Shown piece by piece: positions 34,001 to 48,600 of a stretch of DNA of 64,000 nt. Where the stretch lies: positions 56,548,671 through 56,612,670 of the forward strand of contig NW_019211455.1 of the NCBI RefSeq assembly GCF_002443255.2. Direction: 5' to 3'. Positions within the stretch are counted from its first letter, which is position 1. Each line of letters opens with the position of its first letter. The position numbers and the translations under genes are program-made. This DNA is from Varroa destructor (lineage: Eukaryota; Arthropoda; Arachnida; Mesostigmata; Varroidae). A model generated the notes under the pieces. The model was not told the DNA's origin. It saw nothing but the letters and a program-made list of their open reading frames with translations, and ran no database searches.

Positions 34001-37000
34001 TTACGGTGTATTGTGCGGGTCCATAGCGCCGAGTCCCGCGGCACCTCCCTGACCTCCCTGTCCGCCCTTCATGAGGTACTTCTCGAGCTTGCCAAGTATA
34101 TGCTTGCCATAAGTGTACTTGCGCAGCGATGCCATATGCGGGCGGATCTTTTGCAAAAGCAGCTTACGCTGCGGTGGCTCAGCGACCTCAATCATTCGCT
34201 GGACAACATAGTTAGCATATTGGTCTTTGATCATCGTGTAGAGGGCACTGCCATCGAGGAATGAGCAAACCTCTTCGATGAGAAGGACACGATCCTGTCG
34301 TGACGCGTGCGTCACACACTTTTCAACGACGTTTGAGGCGAATTTGTGCTGAGAGAGGGCAAGCACCTTGCCGCGAGCCGCTCCGACGATTTGGTTCTTG
34401 TCGTCGGCACGACCGTGTTCCAGCACGTGCTGAATCACGTAATTGCCATACTGGTCCTGCACGAGCTGTTCCGTGTGCTGATGAAGCTCCTCAAGAATGG
34501 GCGATGTCTGGTCGGCCGTGCAGTGTTCCAGAATTCGCTGGATCACGCGACAGCCATAAGGGTGCGTTGACAATGCAAACACTTGACCCTATTTCACGGG
34601 TGAATACCAGCAATAGCCAGGACATAGGTTATACACACAGAGAAAGCGAGAAAGAGAATTAGACGTAGTCAGATTTAACTAGCGCATATATGTAGTACCT
34701 CGTGCTAAGGAAAATGCTCCCATGTAGGAAATAATGTAATGGCTCAAGAAATAATTCTTTCAAGTCGAGGTTTTATTATAAGGCGCAATATAATCAAAAT
34801 CTATGCTATCGGAATTTTTTAGGCAGTGACGTTACATGATTATACTACATTTGTTTTTGTTAATATTACTTTGATTCTTAAAGATTAGTTGTTATATATA
34901 CCATAATTACTTGGTGCTCACCTGGAACGCGTCAATAATGAACTGGAGCGCAAGCGGTTCCACACATTCAATGCATTTCTGAACAACATGATTACCATTC
35001 TGGTCTTTGACGCATTTGAGTACATGTCCATCAAGCTCTTTAACAATGTCCTTCTGCTGTTCAGATGGAATACTCTCTAAGGCCTTCTGGATTACCCGAC
35101 AACCGTACATCTGCAACGCCAGTGGAAGAACGTGGCCCTTGACACGTGCCGCCAACGCCTGTTTTTGCTCGGGAGTACCGAATTCGAAGAACTTTTGAAT
35201 AACGTAATTTCCAAATACGTCCGTCATAAGTGAGTAGGCCGAATTGATGATCTCATTAAATACGAGCTGTTTTTCAGCCAGAGTGGCACGTTCGAGTTTT
35301 TGTTGAATGAAGCGTGAGCCATGCTGATCCTGCGAGAACTCGACGATATGATTGAGCAGATCACGCAGCTGAAGGTTTGGGTAGCGGTTGTTGCGGAAAT
35401 CTTCCAGCAGACGTGACCGGCCGGTGTTCTTTTCAAGCACGCCACTATGAGAGAAAATAGCAACCAATTATAATAACTCGCCCCAAATAGGCGAAGAATG
35501 CCAAATATATAAGCCTTTTTTTGTTTTTTTTATCTAAGCTGTTAATGACTTATTGTTGAGTATATATTTTTGATTCAGTTTCTCCTGGTTTTTTAATAGA
35601 TACGAAAGAATTTTTGATTCAGTTTCTCCTGGTTTTTTAATAGATACGAAAGAAATCAACTTATAGGAAGCGTATTTAGTTTGTCAGAACGCTCTTAGTC
35701 ATTAGCCAGGGTTTTAGCGAGATGTTAGTTGTTGTAAGACACCTATCACAGAAAACATTAATATATTCTCCTATGAGTATACTGCATGTTTTACTAGGTG
35801 GCAAGTCAAACTCACTTTCGCTGCATGCCGACATTGGGATGGCTACTGTTATGCGAAGGGAACAGGTTTGAACCTCCTGCCTGTCCGAAGCCAGCCATAC
35901 CCAGGCCACCGTTACGCATCGTGGGAAATTTATCGCCCTGGCCAGGCCCAGCGGGACCTGACACAAGTCGGGAGGCCAAAGTGGGTCCTAGGCTGAGGTT
36001 AGACGACGAACCGTTGAGCCCCGACAGCGGGGGCGTAAGGCTTTGCGTCGGCGGGCCTACTAGTCCCAGTGGATTATAAAGCTGCGACTTCCCCACTGGT
36101 CCGAATGGTTCGCCAAACGACCGCTGTCCTCCCTGGAACAGAAGCGACTGAACCAACATGTTCATCCGTCGAGTGTTTAACACTTAGTAAGAGGTTAGTG
36201 AAAGCGGAGAGGGGTTAGTTGATTAATCACGTCGTCAGCGTAGTAAAACACTAGAGAAGCCATGAATGTCATTATTAGTTAGTAATTGAGAGAAAACCAT
36301 GTTTTTTAATCGAGCTTATAAATAAAAAAAATGTCATTCAACAGATGATGTGACCAAACGCATATCGAAGTTAATAATATGCTACATCACACACCCCACA
36401 CGAACACACACAAACAGTGTTTATACGATGAAACAACACCAACCTGATTACCAAAATCCCTTCGATCAAACGACTCTCTTCGAGCACCAGGATGGTGTTG
36501 TTGTTGCTGTGAGTCCAGCCCGGTGCCAATGGGTCCCATGGGGTTGCTACCGATTGGTCCCAGTCCAGCCATGCCTGAGGTATTTTGACCCCCGCTGTTG
36601 GACCCAAAGTTGCTGCCAAACGAGGCGCTACTTAGATTTCCCATCGGATTGAGCGAATTGCCAAGAGCGCTTGCGGCCAAAGATGGGCCGGACGCGCCAG
36701 CTGCGCCACCCGAAAATAAAGAACTGCCTCCACCGGACTGTCCGCCTACACCTACGGCGCCACCACCCAGGCTGTCGCCTCCCGACCCGGGCTGACCTTG
36801 TCCTCCGGCCTGGTTAAGCTGCATCTGCTGGCTGCCAGGATGGCCATGAGGTCCACGTGGACCATTGACCATGTTCACCATATGACCACTTGGCGGTTGC
36901 AGCAGCCTAACACCAGCCTGTGGATGTCCATGTGGGTGACCATGTGGGTGACCGTGCGGTCCACCCGGTCCCGGCGGACCAGCCATTCCAACACCACGGC

Positions 37001-39867
37001 CCATCATAACGTTACTAACATTATCGTAATAACCGCCCATCATAGGCCCACCATAACTGCCCGGACCACCTGGTGGACCTTCGCCGTTGACAGCTCCTGG
37101 CGTGATCGGCCGCTGGGCCGCCATGTGCTGAGGGTGTGGACCGTGGGGCCCGGTTCCCCCAGCACCGACTGCCGGCGGTCCGGGTGGCCCCGGTGGGCCA
37201 GGATTCGGTCCAGGCGGTTGGTACATGCCCCAAGGTGGCATTCCGTAGTACTGCGCGGGCAGTGGCATAGCAGCGGGTGATACAAGACCCATAGCCGTTG
37301 CGTACGGGTCCTGATTGATTGCTGCGGTGATGTATGGATTCCGCGGGTGACCAGCATGACCCGCATGCCCGTGCTGCGCAGGGTGATGTGGTGGAAACTG
37401 TGCTTGAGGATGCGCATGTGGCGGAGGCTGTTGACCTGCCATCATGTGAGCCACCATATGTCCGCCTGTCCCTGCAACGTTCCCATGACGACATATACAT
37501 ATAGAACGAGATAGAAAGGATTCATATATTACGATAAGAAGTCGGTAACCAGTGTCTTATTGTCTAAAGAAAGAAACATTTAAGATAAAATTGCGAATGT
37601 TCATGGATCACATGACACTAATGAATTGACAACAATTACCGTACCATAAACGTGTCAATATTCTTTCTTGAAAGCTAAGATACTATTGTTCTCGCGGTGC
37701 TAACTGTCCTGTCATACTACATACCTTGTGGAGGTTGCTGCTGTTGTCTCTGCCCGCCACCATGTAGGTAGCCAAGGGCTTGTTGTGAATTTGGTCCATT
37801 CGGCGCTCCCGTCGAATAATCTGGCAACATCCCACTTGGTGCATCAAGTGCACTCATCAGATTGTGTCCATTCATACCAGCTGCATGTGCAGCGTAATCC
37901 GGAAAACCCAATGGCGGTTGAGGTCCCGTGGCCATCGCCATATCAAAAGGGGCTCCTCTTATGGTACCGGCAGTCTTCTTGTCCAAAGATTCGTCGCCGG
38001 CCGTTCCGAAGTCGTCATGGGTGAGTGTGCCATTGGCCAGCTGACCTGCCACACCTACTGCGACTCCAACGCCATGTTTTTTAACCCCAGCTGGCTCCTT
38101 TCCCGCCATGGCTTTCTTCAGGCCCATGGCCGTCGGACTCGAGCCGCCAAGAACGTATTCGACCATCTTCTCGCTCAGGCGTGGACTTAGGACAGGCGGT
38201 TGTCCGTGTGTACCATCGGGACCAGCAGGCCCTGTTGGTTGCGAATAGCCACCGCTCCACGTTGGATCGCGCCATTGATCAACAAAGATACCTCCACCAC
38301 AACCTCCGGCGCCCTTGCTAGCTTCATCCGCCAGTTGTTTCTGGCCGACACCTCCTACAGGCCCGCCCTGCTCAGGAGACACTGAGTCGAGAGCCCAGAG
38401 CTTCTTGGCAGAGCTAGGACCAATCATCTGGGGACCGGCGGAGGTCTCAAGAGCCAACGCCTGAAATTCGCTTTCCAATTCGGCGGTTGGGTCGCCACCA
38501 GCACCTCCTGTACCCATTCCGTCGGTGCCATCTCCGAGTACCCACCGTGAATGTTTTGCGTACGACTGAAAGTCGGTCTCAGATCGCTGAAAGAAATAGC
38601 TGCAACGCAACAGAGATAACAAGAGAGATGGGAAAACATTGAAAATCATTAGTTAAAAATCAAAGAACGATCTTGTAAAAATTTGGGTAGGGCATAAGGT
38701 ATATTACTCTCATATATGAATCGTAAAGTTGTTCATAACTTTATACTGTACTTTATAATGAGATATTCATATCTCATAGGATGTCAAACTAAGATTTCCA
38801 CTAGTCAGAAAAGTTTCACGTTCTCTAAAATTAATGATTCTTAACTGTTTGCCATAAATATATGTGTATTATCTATCAGAAAAGACGAAATCATCTTTCC
38901 ATAATTAGGAGTTCCCGCTAATGCAGGTGTAAATAGGTTTAGCCTCACGAGACAGGTTTACAATGAAAGCTTCATGCCTGGGTAAGTCCGTTTTCATATA
39001 AAAAGATACATGCCACTAAGTTTGAATAACCACACGTTCGATATATATGTGAGATCTCTCACCCAATAAATACACTTTATGACGTTATGCAATCACTGCA
39101 GTTAGATGTGCGTTTTCCACTTGACCTGTTCAGATAATTCATTAGAACAATTCAAAAAAGGACATCCTGAGGACAGCGCCAAAAATTGAATTTTTCCATG
39201 ACTTTCGGAAGAAATTTCGGTGAACGTAAGTATTCAGACTCAATAGAAAAACGAAGTGCAACGTCACGAAGCGAACTAACGATTCTGTTACAGCAGTTTT
39301 GAACAAGTGCGTATCCTAGACCCAATGGTTAACGTAAATGAATCTTATACATATTTGATTCACTTTATGGCTGATAGATAGAAGATCGTTAATTTCTTTC
39401 ATAATTTAAAAGATACTTTTAGCCCTAAAGGTAGGGCAAGTCCGTTTTCAAGTTATAGGGTACACCTATACATTGTTTTTCAGCAAGCTTCAATATTGAG
39501 AAGGAATGAATATAAACTTCTCCCAGGCCTTTTCGGTATAGCGCATGGTCATGCTTCCAAGAGGTATACTAGAATAGCTAGAAGGCATCAGCTTGAAGAT
39601 CCCCTTCTCAAGAGCTCACACGACTTACCTGACCATTGCGTCGTCTTGGCTTCGATGCTGAACCCCCGAACCTGGGGCTCCAGGTGCTGTCAACGCCGGA
39701 GATCCAGACGGGGCGTGTCCATTGTTGGTTCCGCCTCCGCTACCTGGCCCTCCGTTGCCTGCGGCAGACTGCGAACCGTTCGACCCAGTACCCCCACCAC
39801 CGCGGCCTCCCCCTGGTGGTGCGCCCGCTGTTCGCGGGCCTTCTGCAGTGCCGTTCAGCATCTCCAT
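34001..39867 (-). CDS. pum: Pumilio RNA-binding translational repressor
   Basis: Six coding exons in transcript order: 39867-39629, 38599-37725, 37471-36444, 36132-35816, 35444-34922, 34588-34001. All junctions have GT..AG and matching phases, giving about 1189 aa, close to human PUM1. The N-terminal part carries conserved family blocks: SQDDAMV then YFFQR across the first junction, [36 protein letters not shown] and RRESFD, within Gly/Pro/His/Gln-rich linkers. The PUM homology domain (residues about 828-1170) starts [19 protein letters not shown] and has eight repeats with recognition triplets SRxxQ, NYxxQ, CRxxQ, NHxxQ, CRxxQ, NYxxQ, SNxxE, NYxxQ, the code for UGUANAUA. Pumilio binds that motif in mRNA 3' UTRs in the cytoplasm and recruits deadenylation factors. 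The start ATG has good context, but the frame stays open upstream, so an earlier exon or start is possible. Exon 4 could start 15 bases earlier. Confidence 0.96.
35567..35654. repeat. Exact 44-bp tandem duplication in a pumilio intron
   Basis: Two identical adjacent 44-base copies (35567-35610 and 35611-35654) lie in the 371-base intron before the PUM-domain exon. No mismatch is seen between copies, so the event looks recent. Confidence 0.95.
38600..39628 (-). other. First coding intron of pumilio
   Basis: A 1029-base intron between the first two coding exons, AT-rich, with nothing else recognised. Confidence 0.85.
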
Positions 39868-42091
39868 AGTTGTGGTCTTGTCAGCGCAGATTAAGCTGGC
39901 ACAGTGAAGTGTATCGTGGATCTGTATTATTATTCACTGTTGATGTTGTTGCCGTTCTTGTGATCAAAAGTTGATAATTTGACACGCGTTATCGATATAT
40001 CTATTTGGGTTGATAAACTGATATAGCGGGTTCGTAGAGTGGACGTGATAGCTCTTGTGCGGGGAGGGGGTCGTGTCGTATATGAACTTGTCTACAGTGG
40101 CCGTAGTAGTTACTTCTCGCTGTTTTTTCTATCCCTTTCCCCTTGTTTTATTACAATGGAATTATCTGCTTTGTTTTTCTTCTTTGTAGCTGATAATTTC
40201 ACTTTTGTTTTTGCCGTTTTCGCCGTCGTCGTAATCAAGGAGAAACACGGCCGAAATATTGTATTTGGTGGATAAGTTCCTGTTCCAGATTATGCAAAGC
40301 TATGTAGAAGTAGCTGAATGATGAGTTTGTTGGTCTAAATTATTACATCATCGGTGAGCCCCCACTTTTAATGAGGACCCTTCCGCCAGATCGTTATTTG
40401 AGTCGGATCTCCTTGGTTGACAGGCGCAATCTGCTGCCTAGTTCTACTTGGCGCTGAGCCGCGCGACCAGTCAGAACACGCCCCGAAACAACACGAGACT
40501 CGAGCTGCGACACTCCTAAAAAAGTCTTCTACTCAAACGTCCTTATCAAACTCAACTACTCATAAAATCTGCGTGTGTTGTGTCTACGTGTATAGCAATG
40601 ATGTTTGTCGCTGTCTGTCACAATGTCTAAGCGCCACACGCCTACAAACGCCTCGTCTTAGGCTCGCTAACGCCAGGCGAGCGTTGGAGGCGCTCTGCTA
40701 GGAAATAGTTTTCTTTCTTAGCGCGAAAAAAAACGTTGCGGCACAGGTCTCAAGGCACGCGGCACAAAAGCGCAGTGTCTCCTCACAAGCGTCGTATATA
40801 CTCTGTTCGCTGTTTGAATGTAAATGAATATGCGTGTATGTACTGGAAGTGTGTAAACAATCTATCCTTTTTAGGTGTGTGTGTATGTGTCCGTACTTGT
40901 GTATGTGTATCTAATCCTGTACGCGCGTAAATCTGAATGGATTTGGGTATCCCTGTTGTTTAATGTAAGGATGATAGATAGTCCTGCGCGACGCTCGGCC
41001 TCGACGAATCGACCCCGATGTTGTCGGTATCGTGATCGATAGAAATATTCTGTTTTCTCGTCTTTTGCTTCCTCTTTTCTGTTTTTGGTGATATTCGTGT
41101 TATTGTCGCTGCTGTGGTTGAGTTTCTGCCGTTGTTGCTGTGGTTTGCTCAAGATGGTGTTAATCACAGCAGCGTCTGTAACGGGAAGTCAATGAACAGA
41201 CACGGTTAGTTATTAAAATTCGCTGATGAATCGAGTAAATACTGAGAGTAATATCTACGTCGATGTTATGATAACGTAGTCTTGACCCACTGTCGTACAT
41301 ATCGTTTATTTGTGACACAACTAAGGTAAACTACAAAAATATCCCTATGACGATATGGATGATAGAGCAATCCTGTATTAATAAGCAGTAAAAATGTTTG
41401 GCTTATTTGTAAATTTAAATTATACACGATAAAGGATGAACCGTTAACAACACATATTTAATTTTCTGTCAGTATGTCAGTATTGGTTGACGCTTCAAAT
41501 GCAGCAAGAAACAACGCTGAAGACGAAACTATGGTAATTTTGGCACGAGCTATGAGCAAGCTGACGTGCTTATTGGGCCGAAAATTGTGGACTCGTGTAC
41601 TCGAGAATCATCGGCACATCGGACGTCAATAAGCTTATAGCTGCTGACTAAAACACTTAGATACTATGGAAACATCCTGTGCATTCTGTGTGCTTCTTCT
41701 TTCTTAAAACACATATTAGAAGGTCGGTATAATGTATAGTAGAGGTTCAAGTTGAGGACTACTTAAAAAATCGATTAGTTATCGTAAATCGGACATTTTG
41801 TTCTTTAATAGGAACGGCGTTAATAAAATATAGCTAAAAACTTTGGGCTCAAGCGTATGCACAACTAAATCGACGTCAGCAAAATATTAAGGCATATAAA
41901 AAATCACTCAATGAAAATCACTTGAACAGCGCAAATGTCCTATTGTTAAAAACGGGAATATATAGCATATCAATAAATACTACTACAGATACAATAACCT
42001 TGAGTTCAAGGACTTCTCTAGGTTTGAGTAGTCCATCAGGTTTGAGTCGGAGAAAACGAGAGACTCGGGGAACTCTCAACTGATGATCATC

Positions 42092-42111
42092 AATGACTCA
42101 TCTGAGTCATT
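42092..42111. promoter_or_regulatory. Head-to-head AP-1-like TGACTCA/TGAGTCA sites
   Basis: Two 9-base arms form a perfect inverted repeat separated by TC. Each arm contains the AP-1 consensus TGA(C/G)TCA. It lies 2.2 kb upstream of the pumilio start codon. Whether it is functional is unknown. Confidence 0.35.
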
Positions 42112-45100
42112 TAGGAACAGGATTTTCTCAGGACTACTAGAGTAATTCACCTGAAGGCTTATCATCGGAACCGCAGAATACAACGAATTTGATACATATC
42201 CCTCCTACAAGCTAATAAAAGAAGACATTCGAAGATACGCCGTCATTTTCTACAACTGCATCATACCAAAGTACTTACAAATCAGAATATTTTTGCAGTT
42301 CGGTGCTTGATCCGATTGACTGAATAGCCAGGAACAACGTTAAGAAACGTCTGCTTGAATAAAAATGAGCCGCATTGTGATGGGACAGAGATTTAACGAA
42401 CTCGTGACCTCCCCCTATATACAGAACGAGCTGTTATTCCGTAGGGACCGCATTTGGGTATTTTTCTGTCAATAGGTATTTGTTCGTATCGTTCCCCGTA
42501 TCGTTCCTAAATAACCGAAACGACGCTGGTATAAAGCTAGAGGCACACCAATTTCTACAAACATTGTCGTTTACTACTTGGTAAAACTTACAGCTCAGAA
42601 AAAGCTACATTAGATAGTAAGAACGTCACTACCTATTCTGTTATATCAGTAATTTTTATCTACGGCGATATTAGTCGATCGTCGCACTACAACGAACACA
42701 CCATTTCGTTAAGCCTGGGATTCGGTTTTCGCGTGTTCCGAATAGTCGAAGCCATTCATCGTTTGCATGATTAATAGAAATCGATTCTTGCAGTATTCTT
42801 TTATTCAATTTACCTGTTGTTACTCTATATTTCTTCTTTTGGTCGAGCTAATACTTGACTTCGTATTGCGTAGTTACAAGTTTGTCAGTAATAAGCAATA
42901 ATAATGTCATGACGTTTATTTGAACAGCTTCCCAAATTAATTCGAAGAACTCCACGTACAGTCCTTTAAATATCTAAATCGAACAAATCCCCGAGATCTA
43001 AACCACACACTTATCTGCCGCGAAATCAGTATCTTCGCAATCATATATGCTTCTATATTCATTTTCTGGTTGGCGAGGCATTCTTTGAAGAACTTTAAAA
43101 GAGACAACCAAACCTATTGTTTCCAGCCATCTGCATATTCGATCGTCACGTCATTTTTCGCAATAGTGATACAACCACAAAAAGAGAATCGATACCACAG
43201 CAAAAAAAAAGTAACCAATTTCAAATAAAAACGGCTGGAGAACTTCAACCAACACCAAAATCCAACACAGTCAAAAAATGGCAACGCTTTCCCTCGCCAG
43301 GGAAGCACTGCCGCCCCAGCCGCGGTCAGCATAGAAAGTTTGCCTCCTACATATGAATACACGCTGCCCCAAATTGACATTTTACTGCCACTAAAGGCAC
43401 CACAATTCGGCATCTTTGTGTTTGTCTGTTCTGTGGCCACCGAGCCCGCGCGCGCTAACCGACGAAGGCAAACGACAATGAGCTACAGTGAGCCTTAAAA
43501 GAAGATGCAATCAAACATCAAGATGCAACAAATACCAGCAAAAGAGCATCAACAGTATAAAACAAGAAAGAACGCTAGACAGCGTGGGGATGGCAACAGT
43601 CAACGTCGACACACAAACGTGCAAACATTCTGCATCTGAGAGGTGGTGCTTCGTGACGTAAAAGGAAAAAGAGTTGATCTACTGTTGTGACGCACGTAGC
43701 TGCTGCTGCAGTGGAAAACGCCTGCCACAATCGCTACCACCGCTAGCCAGAAACAGATCGTTCTGCAGGATAACAATAGAGCACAACAATACAATAGAAT
43801 ACGACGTCAACGAAAGCAGACGGACTAGCCAGACTAGCAGACGAGAACAGACGGTTCCCTTTGTACAGCAGTAGCACACACAGGACATAACTCACTCTCT
43901 TTCATACCACTGGTAAACAAGTAACCCGTACATTCTATGCAGCATGGACAGCGTCGCAGCAATACGAGTCTCGAGAGAGTAGACGCACATCCCTAACTAA
44001 TGCAAGATAATGATGTCGCTATGACACAATAAACCCACTGCTCACTGAGAATCTCTCTTTGCGAACAATAAATTTGGCCACTATCTGCTAGAGGTGATTC
44101 CCAATGATAAATAATAAATAGGAAACCAAATTTTTGTGTCGCTTCAATGAAGGAAAACCCAAAGATGAGACGAGCGTGACCGAAAGAACGCGTGCCCGGC
44201 AAGCGACTTTGTCTATATAGCAACTGTGTCCGTTGAGTTTACAATACAATTAGGCGTTCACAGTGTAAACTAGTTTACCTGCGGTTTCAGGTTCAAACAA
44301 ACAACACGAAAAACAACAGAGCGCATATGGTACTGTTGAATGCACTAAGAAGCAATCCTATTATGCAAAAATCTTCAACAGTCTTTATTTTCCTAGACGT
44401 CTTCGCTGTGCGACGTCACTCTTCTCAACCCCACGTTTCACTCCACATTTCTATAATATCACAGATTCGACATTCAGGTTGCAGCAGCGGTTTGTTCGCG
44501 GACAGCCTCTTTGTGTTATATGACGGAAACACTCACACTTTTATTAACGTCGTTTAAGAAAATCAAGAATTTTTGCATTGTCTAAGCGTGTTCAGCTAAT
44601 CGAATTCTAACATTACGACATAAAATGGTGCCACAGATAGTGTTTATGAGTCCAACATGTGATGGTGTATGTCAAATTTCTGACAAGCCTCTTCACTGAA
44701 TGCTTTCAATTAGCAACCGCTGTGTAATTTTCTTCGAATAATTACTTTTTTACGCCCGACTTTTATACGGAGTGGTACATAAATAGAGTATTGCTGGTGC
44801 AGTCACCTTATTTAATATGCTTTCGTATATACAGCATAATTGTATTATATGATGAATTTGCTGTGAGTGAAGCTCAACGAGACAGTTCCTCTTCATATTT
44901 CATGTTCCCCCCGACATTTTTTTCCTCTGCAGACGCATTACTCAACGATACCACATACTAGCAAATCGTAATGGCACGTACTTAGCCGAAATATAATGTT
45001 ACACATATGCATATGCCTATTGGCCATGATTAGGACGGCTCAATTAGAATCAGTTTTCGGCGCTGGACGGCCGGAGTCGTCAATATCGTAGTGGCAATGA

Positions 45101-45638
45101 TATTCGTTACTGGCCGCTTACAATCATTCGGTCGTTATCAATCACTACTGTATGCCGGTAATGACAGGTAGTCTGTCGGCCTACTTGCTTGAGTGTCATT
45201 CAGCAACAGCAGATGAATCAGAAACTGCGACGGTGGAAACTCCAGTCAAGGAAGGAAAAGCGGAGCGCCATTGAAGACATCCATGAGTGCATGTACATAC
45301 GAAGGGATACATTCTTCTTCCTACACATACGCATATAGATATACGTAAACAGCCGCAGGATAGTTGAAAGGCTAGAAGAACCGCCAGGCAATGCTTCTAC
45401 GATTCAGTCTCTCTATTCCGACTAGCTGCACTCATTACGGACTGTTACAAGCATCAGCTGCTACTGTTTCCGTCGTTGAAACGGATTGTGTTTCTAGGAA
45501 CCAGCTGAGAACTTTCGTACGGGAAGTGACGATTTAGTATGTCGTAGTTGAGGAGGCACACATGCACACAAGATGGCGTTCTTAACTAGCAAGCAAACTA
45601 AAGAGCAAAAACATCGAAAAAATAACTGAATTGTTTTT

Positions 45639-45658
45639 GTATATATATATATATATAT
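45639..45658. repeat. Short (TA)n microsatellite
   Basis: About ten TA units. Confidence 0.9.
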
Positions 45659-48600
45659 CCAAACATAGAGGGAGAATAAAAAACGCCAAGCAAACCTTCT
45701 AGGAATCCGAAAAACCGTTGTCCATCTAATATGAAACAACAGAGGGGTTGCAGAGACAATCAGTGAAAATACTGTTCAAGGTACAATACTGTTGCTAGCT
45801 TGAGCAAATTATTTTTGCTCCATTTACATTTAGTCGTTGTCTAATCAAAAAGAAAAATAATTATATCGTTTCTGTTTTGTTTTAAAAGAAGGAACAATTA
45901 AAAAATGTATACCTAACTGGTACATGGAGATCAAAGCAATTACTAGCCGTAAACAGGTGGCTTCACCACTCCAGCGATAGCAGAACAGCCTTTCATCGAC
46001 TCTTTTTCTACTAAAAACACTAGTCGGAGCACAGTTCGGTCTCGTTTACTTAATCATCAATCTATACGTGTCCAGTGGATGTCAAAGACTACCAATCGTA
46101 GATAGACGGTTGGGAAATCGATCTAGGTGTACGTAACGGCTGTTGATGTTCGAGGAGAATTATGGTACGGTAGGAAATAGCAAATTACCATATCACTGAT
46201 TAACTAGTCATCTGACTAACTGTTGTATGACCGTTACCATAACCCTACATTTTCAAAATTTCTGGAAAGCGATATCGAGCTCGTTATGACGGTGCTGTTG
46301 TATACTTAAAATAGCTAGAGAGATGTTTGTAATGACGCCCTGTTTTGACATTGTTTCAAAAAAATGCCCCTATTTTGAACCGTTCCAAATTTCTCTGCAT
46401 ACTCTACGCTTTAGTTGCAGTCTAATACCAAAAAATTATAAGTGATACTTGCCAGATGTAATAACGAGCCTTTACACATTGAAGATGAATTTGAATTAGA
46501 GGTGGTATTTTTTTTGTCAAACAATTAGTGCAGCGGCCCATCCGCTCCATGACGCTCATCAGAACTTACGAGCGAACGAGACGTCATAGCTCATCTGAGG
46601 TTATCTAAATTTTGATACACAATTATTGGACTAGGTAGTCATAACAGTTGTTTTTGTCAAACAATTGCACTCCAATGCATATTCGGATAAATGACTCCTG
46701 TTTTCAGAAACGCTACCTGACTTTAAGAAATACTAAAATTACACACACACACACGTATTAGGAGGCTAAGGATAGCCAGTAGCGCCTGTATCTAGAGGGT
46801 TTGCTAAATTAATAAAAATTGCGTTGGCGCTAACGATTTCGATGGTGGTAATATTTCACTCATTGAAATGCACAATGTTGTCGCTAAACTACTTTTTTTT
46901 TGTCCGATTTCCCTTAGCCACCTAGCGGTGTGTCATCCAACACAAAATCAGAATTTCATCTTCAACACAGCACCGTTTAATATTGTTTTTCTCAATATTA
47001 CGTATGGACTATTAGAGTATCGCTCAGACATGTCAGCCACAAAAAATTTAATGGTTTTAAATGTCGGAGCTAGTACTGGGCCAAAAGTCCCAAAAACTCA
47101 AGCGCCCTATCTGAATGACCTAGTCGCCAGTAGATACTTTTTTCCAATACGAGCTGTTAATTCCAGGATGATTTAGAAATGGTTTAGCGGTATTATAATT
47201 AGCTTTCGAACTTTTCGGATAAAGCTGGTCTTGTAGACCTTTTGCCTAATCTCACAGAAAGCTGCTTGAAAATTCAACGACGCAGAGCGTACATTCGAGG
47301 CAGCCAAAAAAATCTGTATAATCGCAATGGGGTTCGTCCGTCCGGACGACACTAAACAGTAGCTGATCTTCGCTCAAAATCGAACACCGAGCCTTTTGCC
47401 ATGATGAATTTGTGATTTCGCTCTAACTCAAAAACTGGCTGGCTTCTAGTATCCGTAGTAGTTATAAATGCATGTCTCACTTTATCCCGAACATCCTGTA
47501 TGTTTCTATAGCCCAAGGAGGGACTGACATTGGAAACAGTAAACGACCGAAGCTACAACGGTGACGAGACAATAACAGCAATCTGCAGTATTACCGATAC
47601 TGTCGCCCCGAAAAGTTACCGCCATCGCTGATGATGGCGCCATTGTATCTATAGAGTAACAATCATTACTAAAGCCTCTTTGTTGCCGTTTAGCTTTGAC
47701 TCAACGATGGTTACCTGGCAATGCCACTAATGGCATCGATTGAGCAGCGCTATTTGACCGATAATATCATTGTCTAGGCCACGAGAGACTACCGTGAACA
47801 AGTAAACGGTCTCCCAACGACCAAACAGGCAAGCTTCTATGCGTGACCGACGAATACCGTCGAGAGATGGTGTACAAAGCACCCCCTGGTGACAGCAACA
47901 TGTCATAGTAGCAGCACCGTGTTTTGCACCAATACATACTACATTGTAGTTTAGATGATTGTTGCTATAGTTGTTGCCGTTATTGGGACTGGCATTGTAA
48001 AAGGCGAGAGATATCCACAAAACCCAACTCAGTCACATAAACGACGGCACAGTACCGGAACAACAGAGACGATGACCATGTAAACAAAGTGAAAAGAACC
48101 AATTTATTCCCACTGCTCATCTCCCTTCTACCCCTCTTCTCTCATCTTTCTCTTTCTCTGAACTTACCGGTTTTGTCTTTAGGTTAAGTATCTATTACGT
48201 GTCGATATGTGCATGATTTTGAGCGCTTCTTTAAATGGCGATTTCGCTGTACTCTATTATAATGCTGCATGTATGCATTGTGTCCGTTTAGGTCTACTCA
48301 AATTTCTCTGTTTAGGTCTTCTCTCATTTGTGTCTGTTGAATTTTGGTGCCGCCAATTCTGGGTCGGCTTATGCAATCCACATATCAATAATAGGTGTCA
48401 AGAGTGAGCAATTCACTGGGTGACCGACTGAGCGCTGGTAGCTGGTCGACTCATCTACGGCGATATCAATGACGGTGGTGACAACGGCTTACCATTAGCA
48501 CTAGTCCTATTGGCTCATGCGGGTTGTTGTTGACACGGAAGTTCCAGCATTGACGGCGCTTATCCGCACATTCGATTGGTGGTATAGTGTCACTGTCATT

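Noticed and set aside
36220..36250. YADDV-like RT box on the minus strand within a pumilio intron
   Set aside because: No flanking RT similarity; the intron is only 311 bases. Chance match.
36387..39907. Several long plus-strand frames opposite pumilio exons
   Set aside because: They are shadows of the GC-rich Gly/Pro coding sequence of pumilio on the other strand and lack any domain or splice support.
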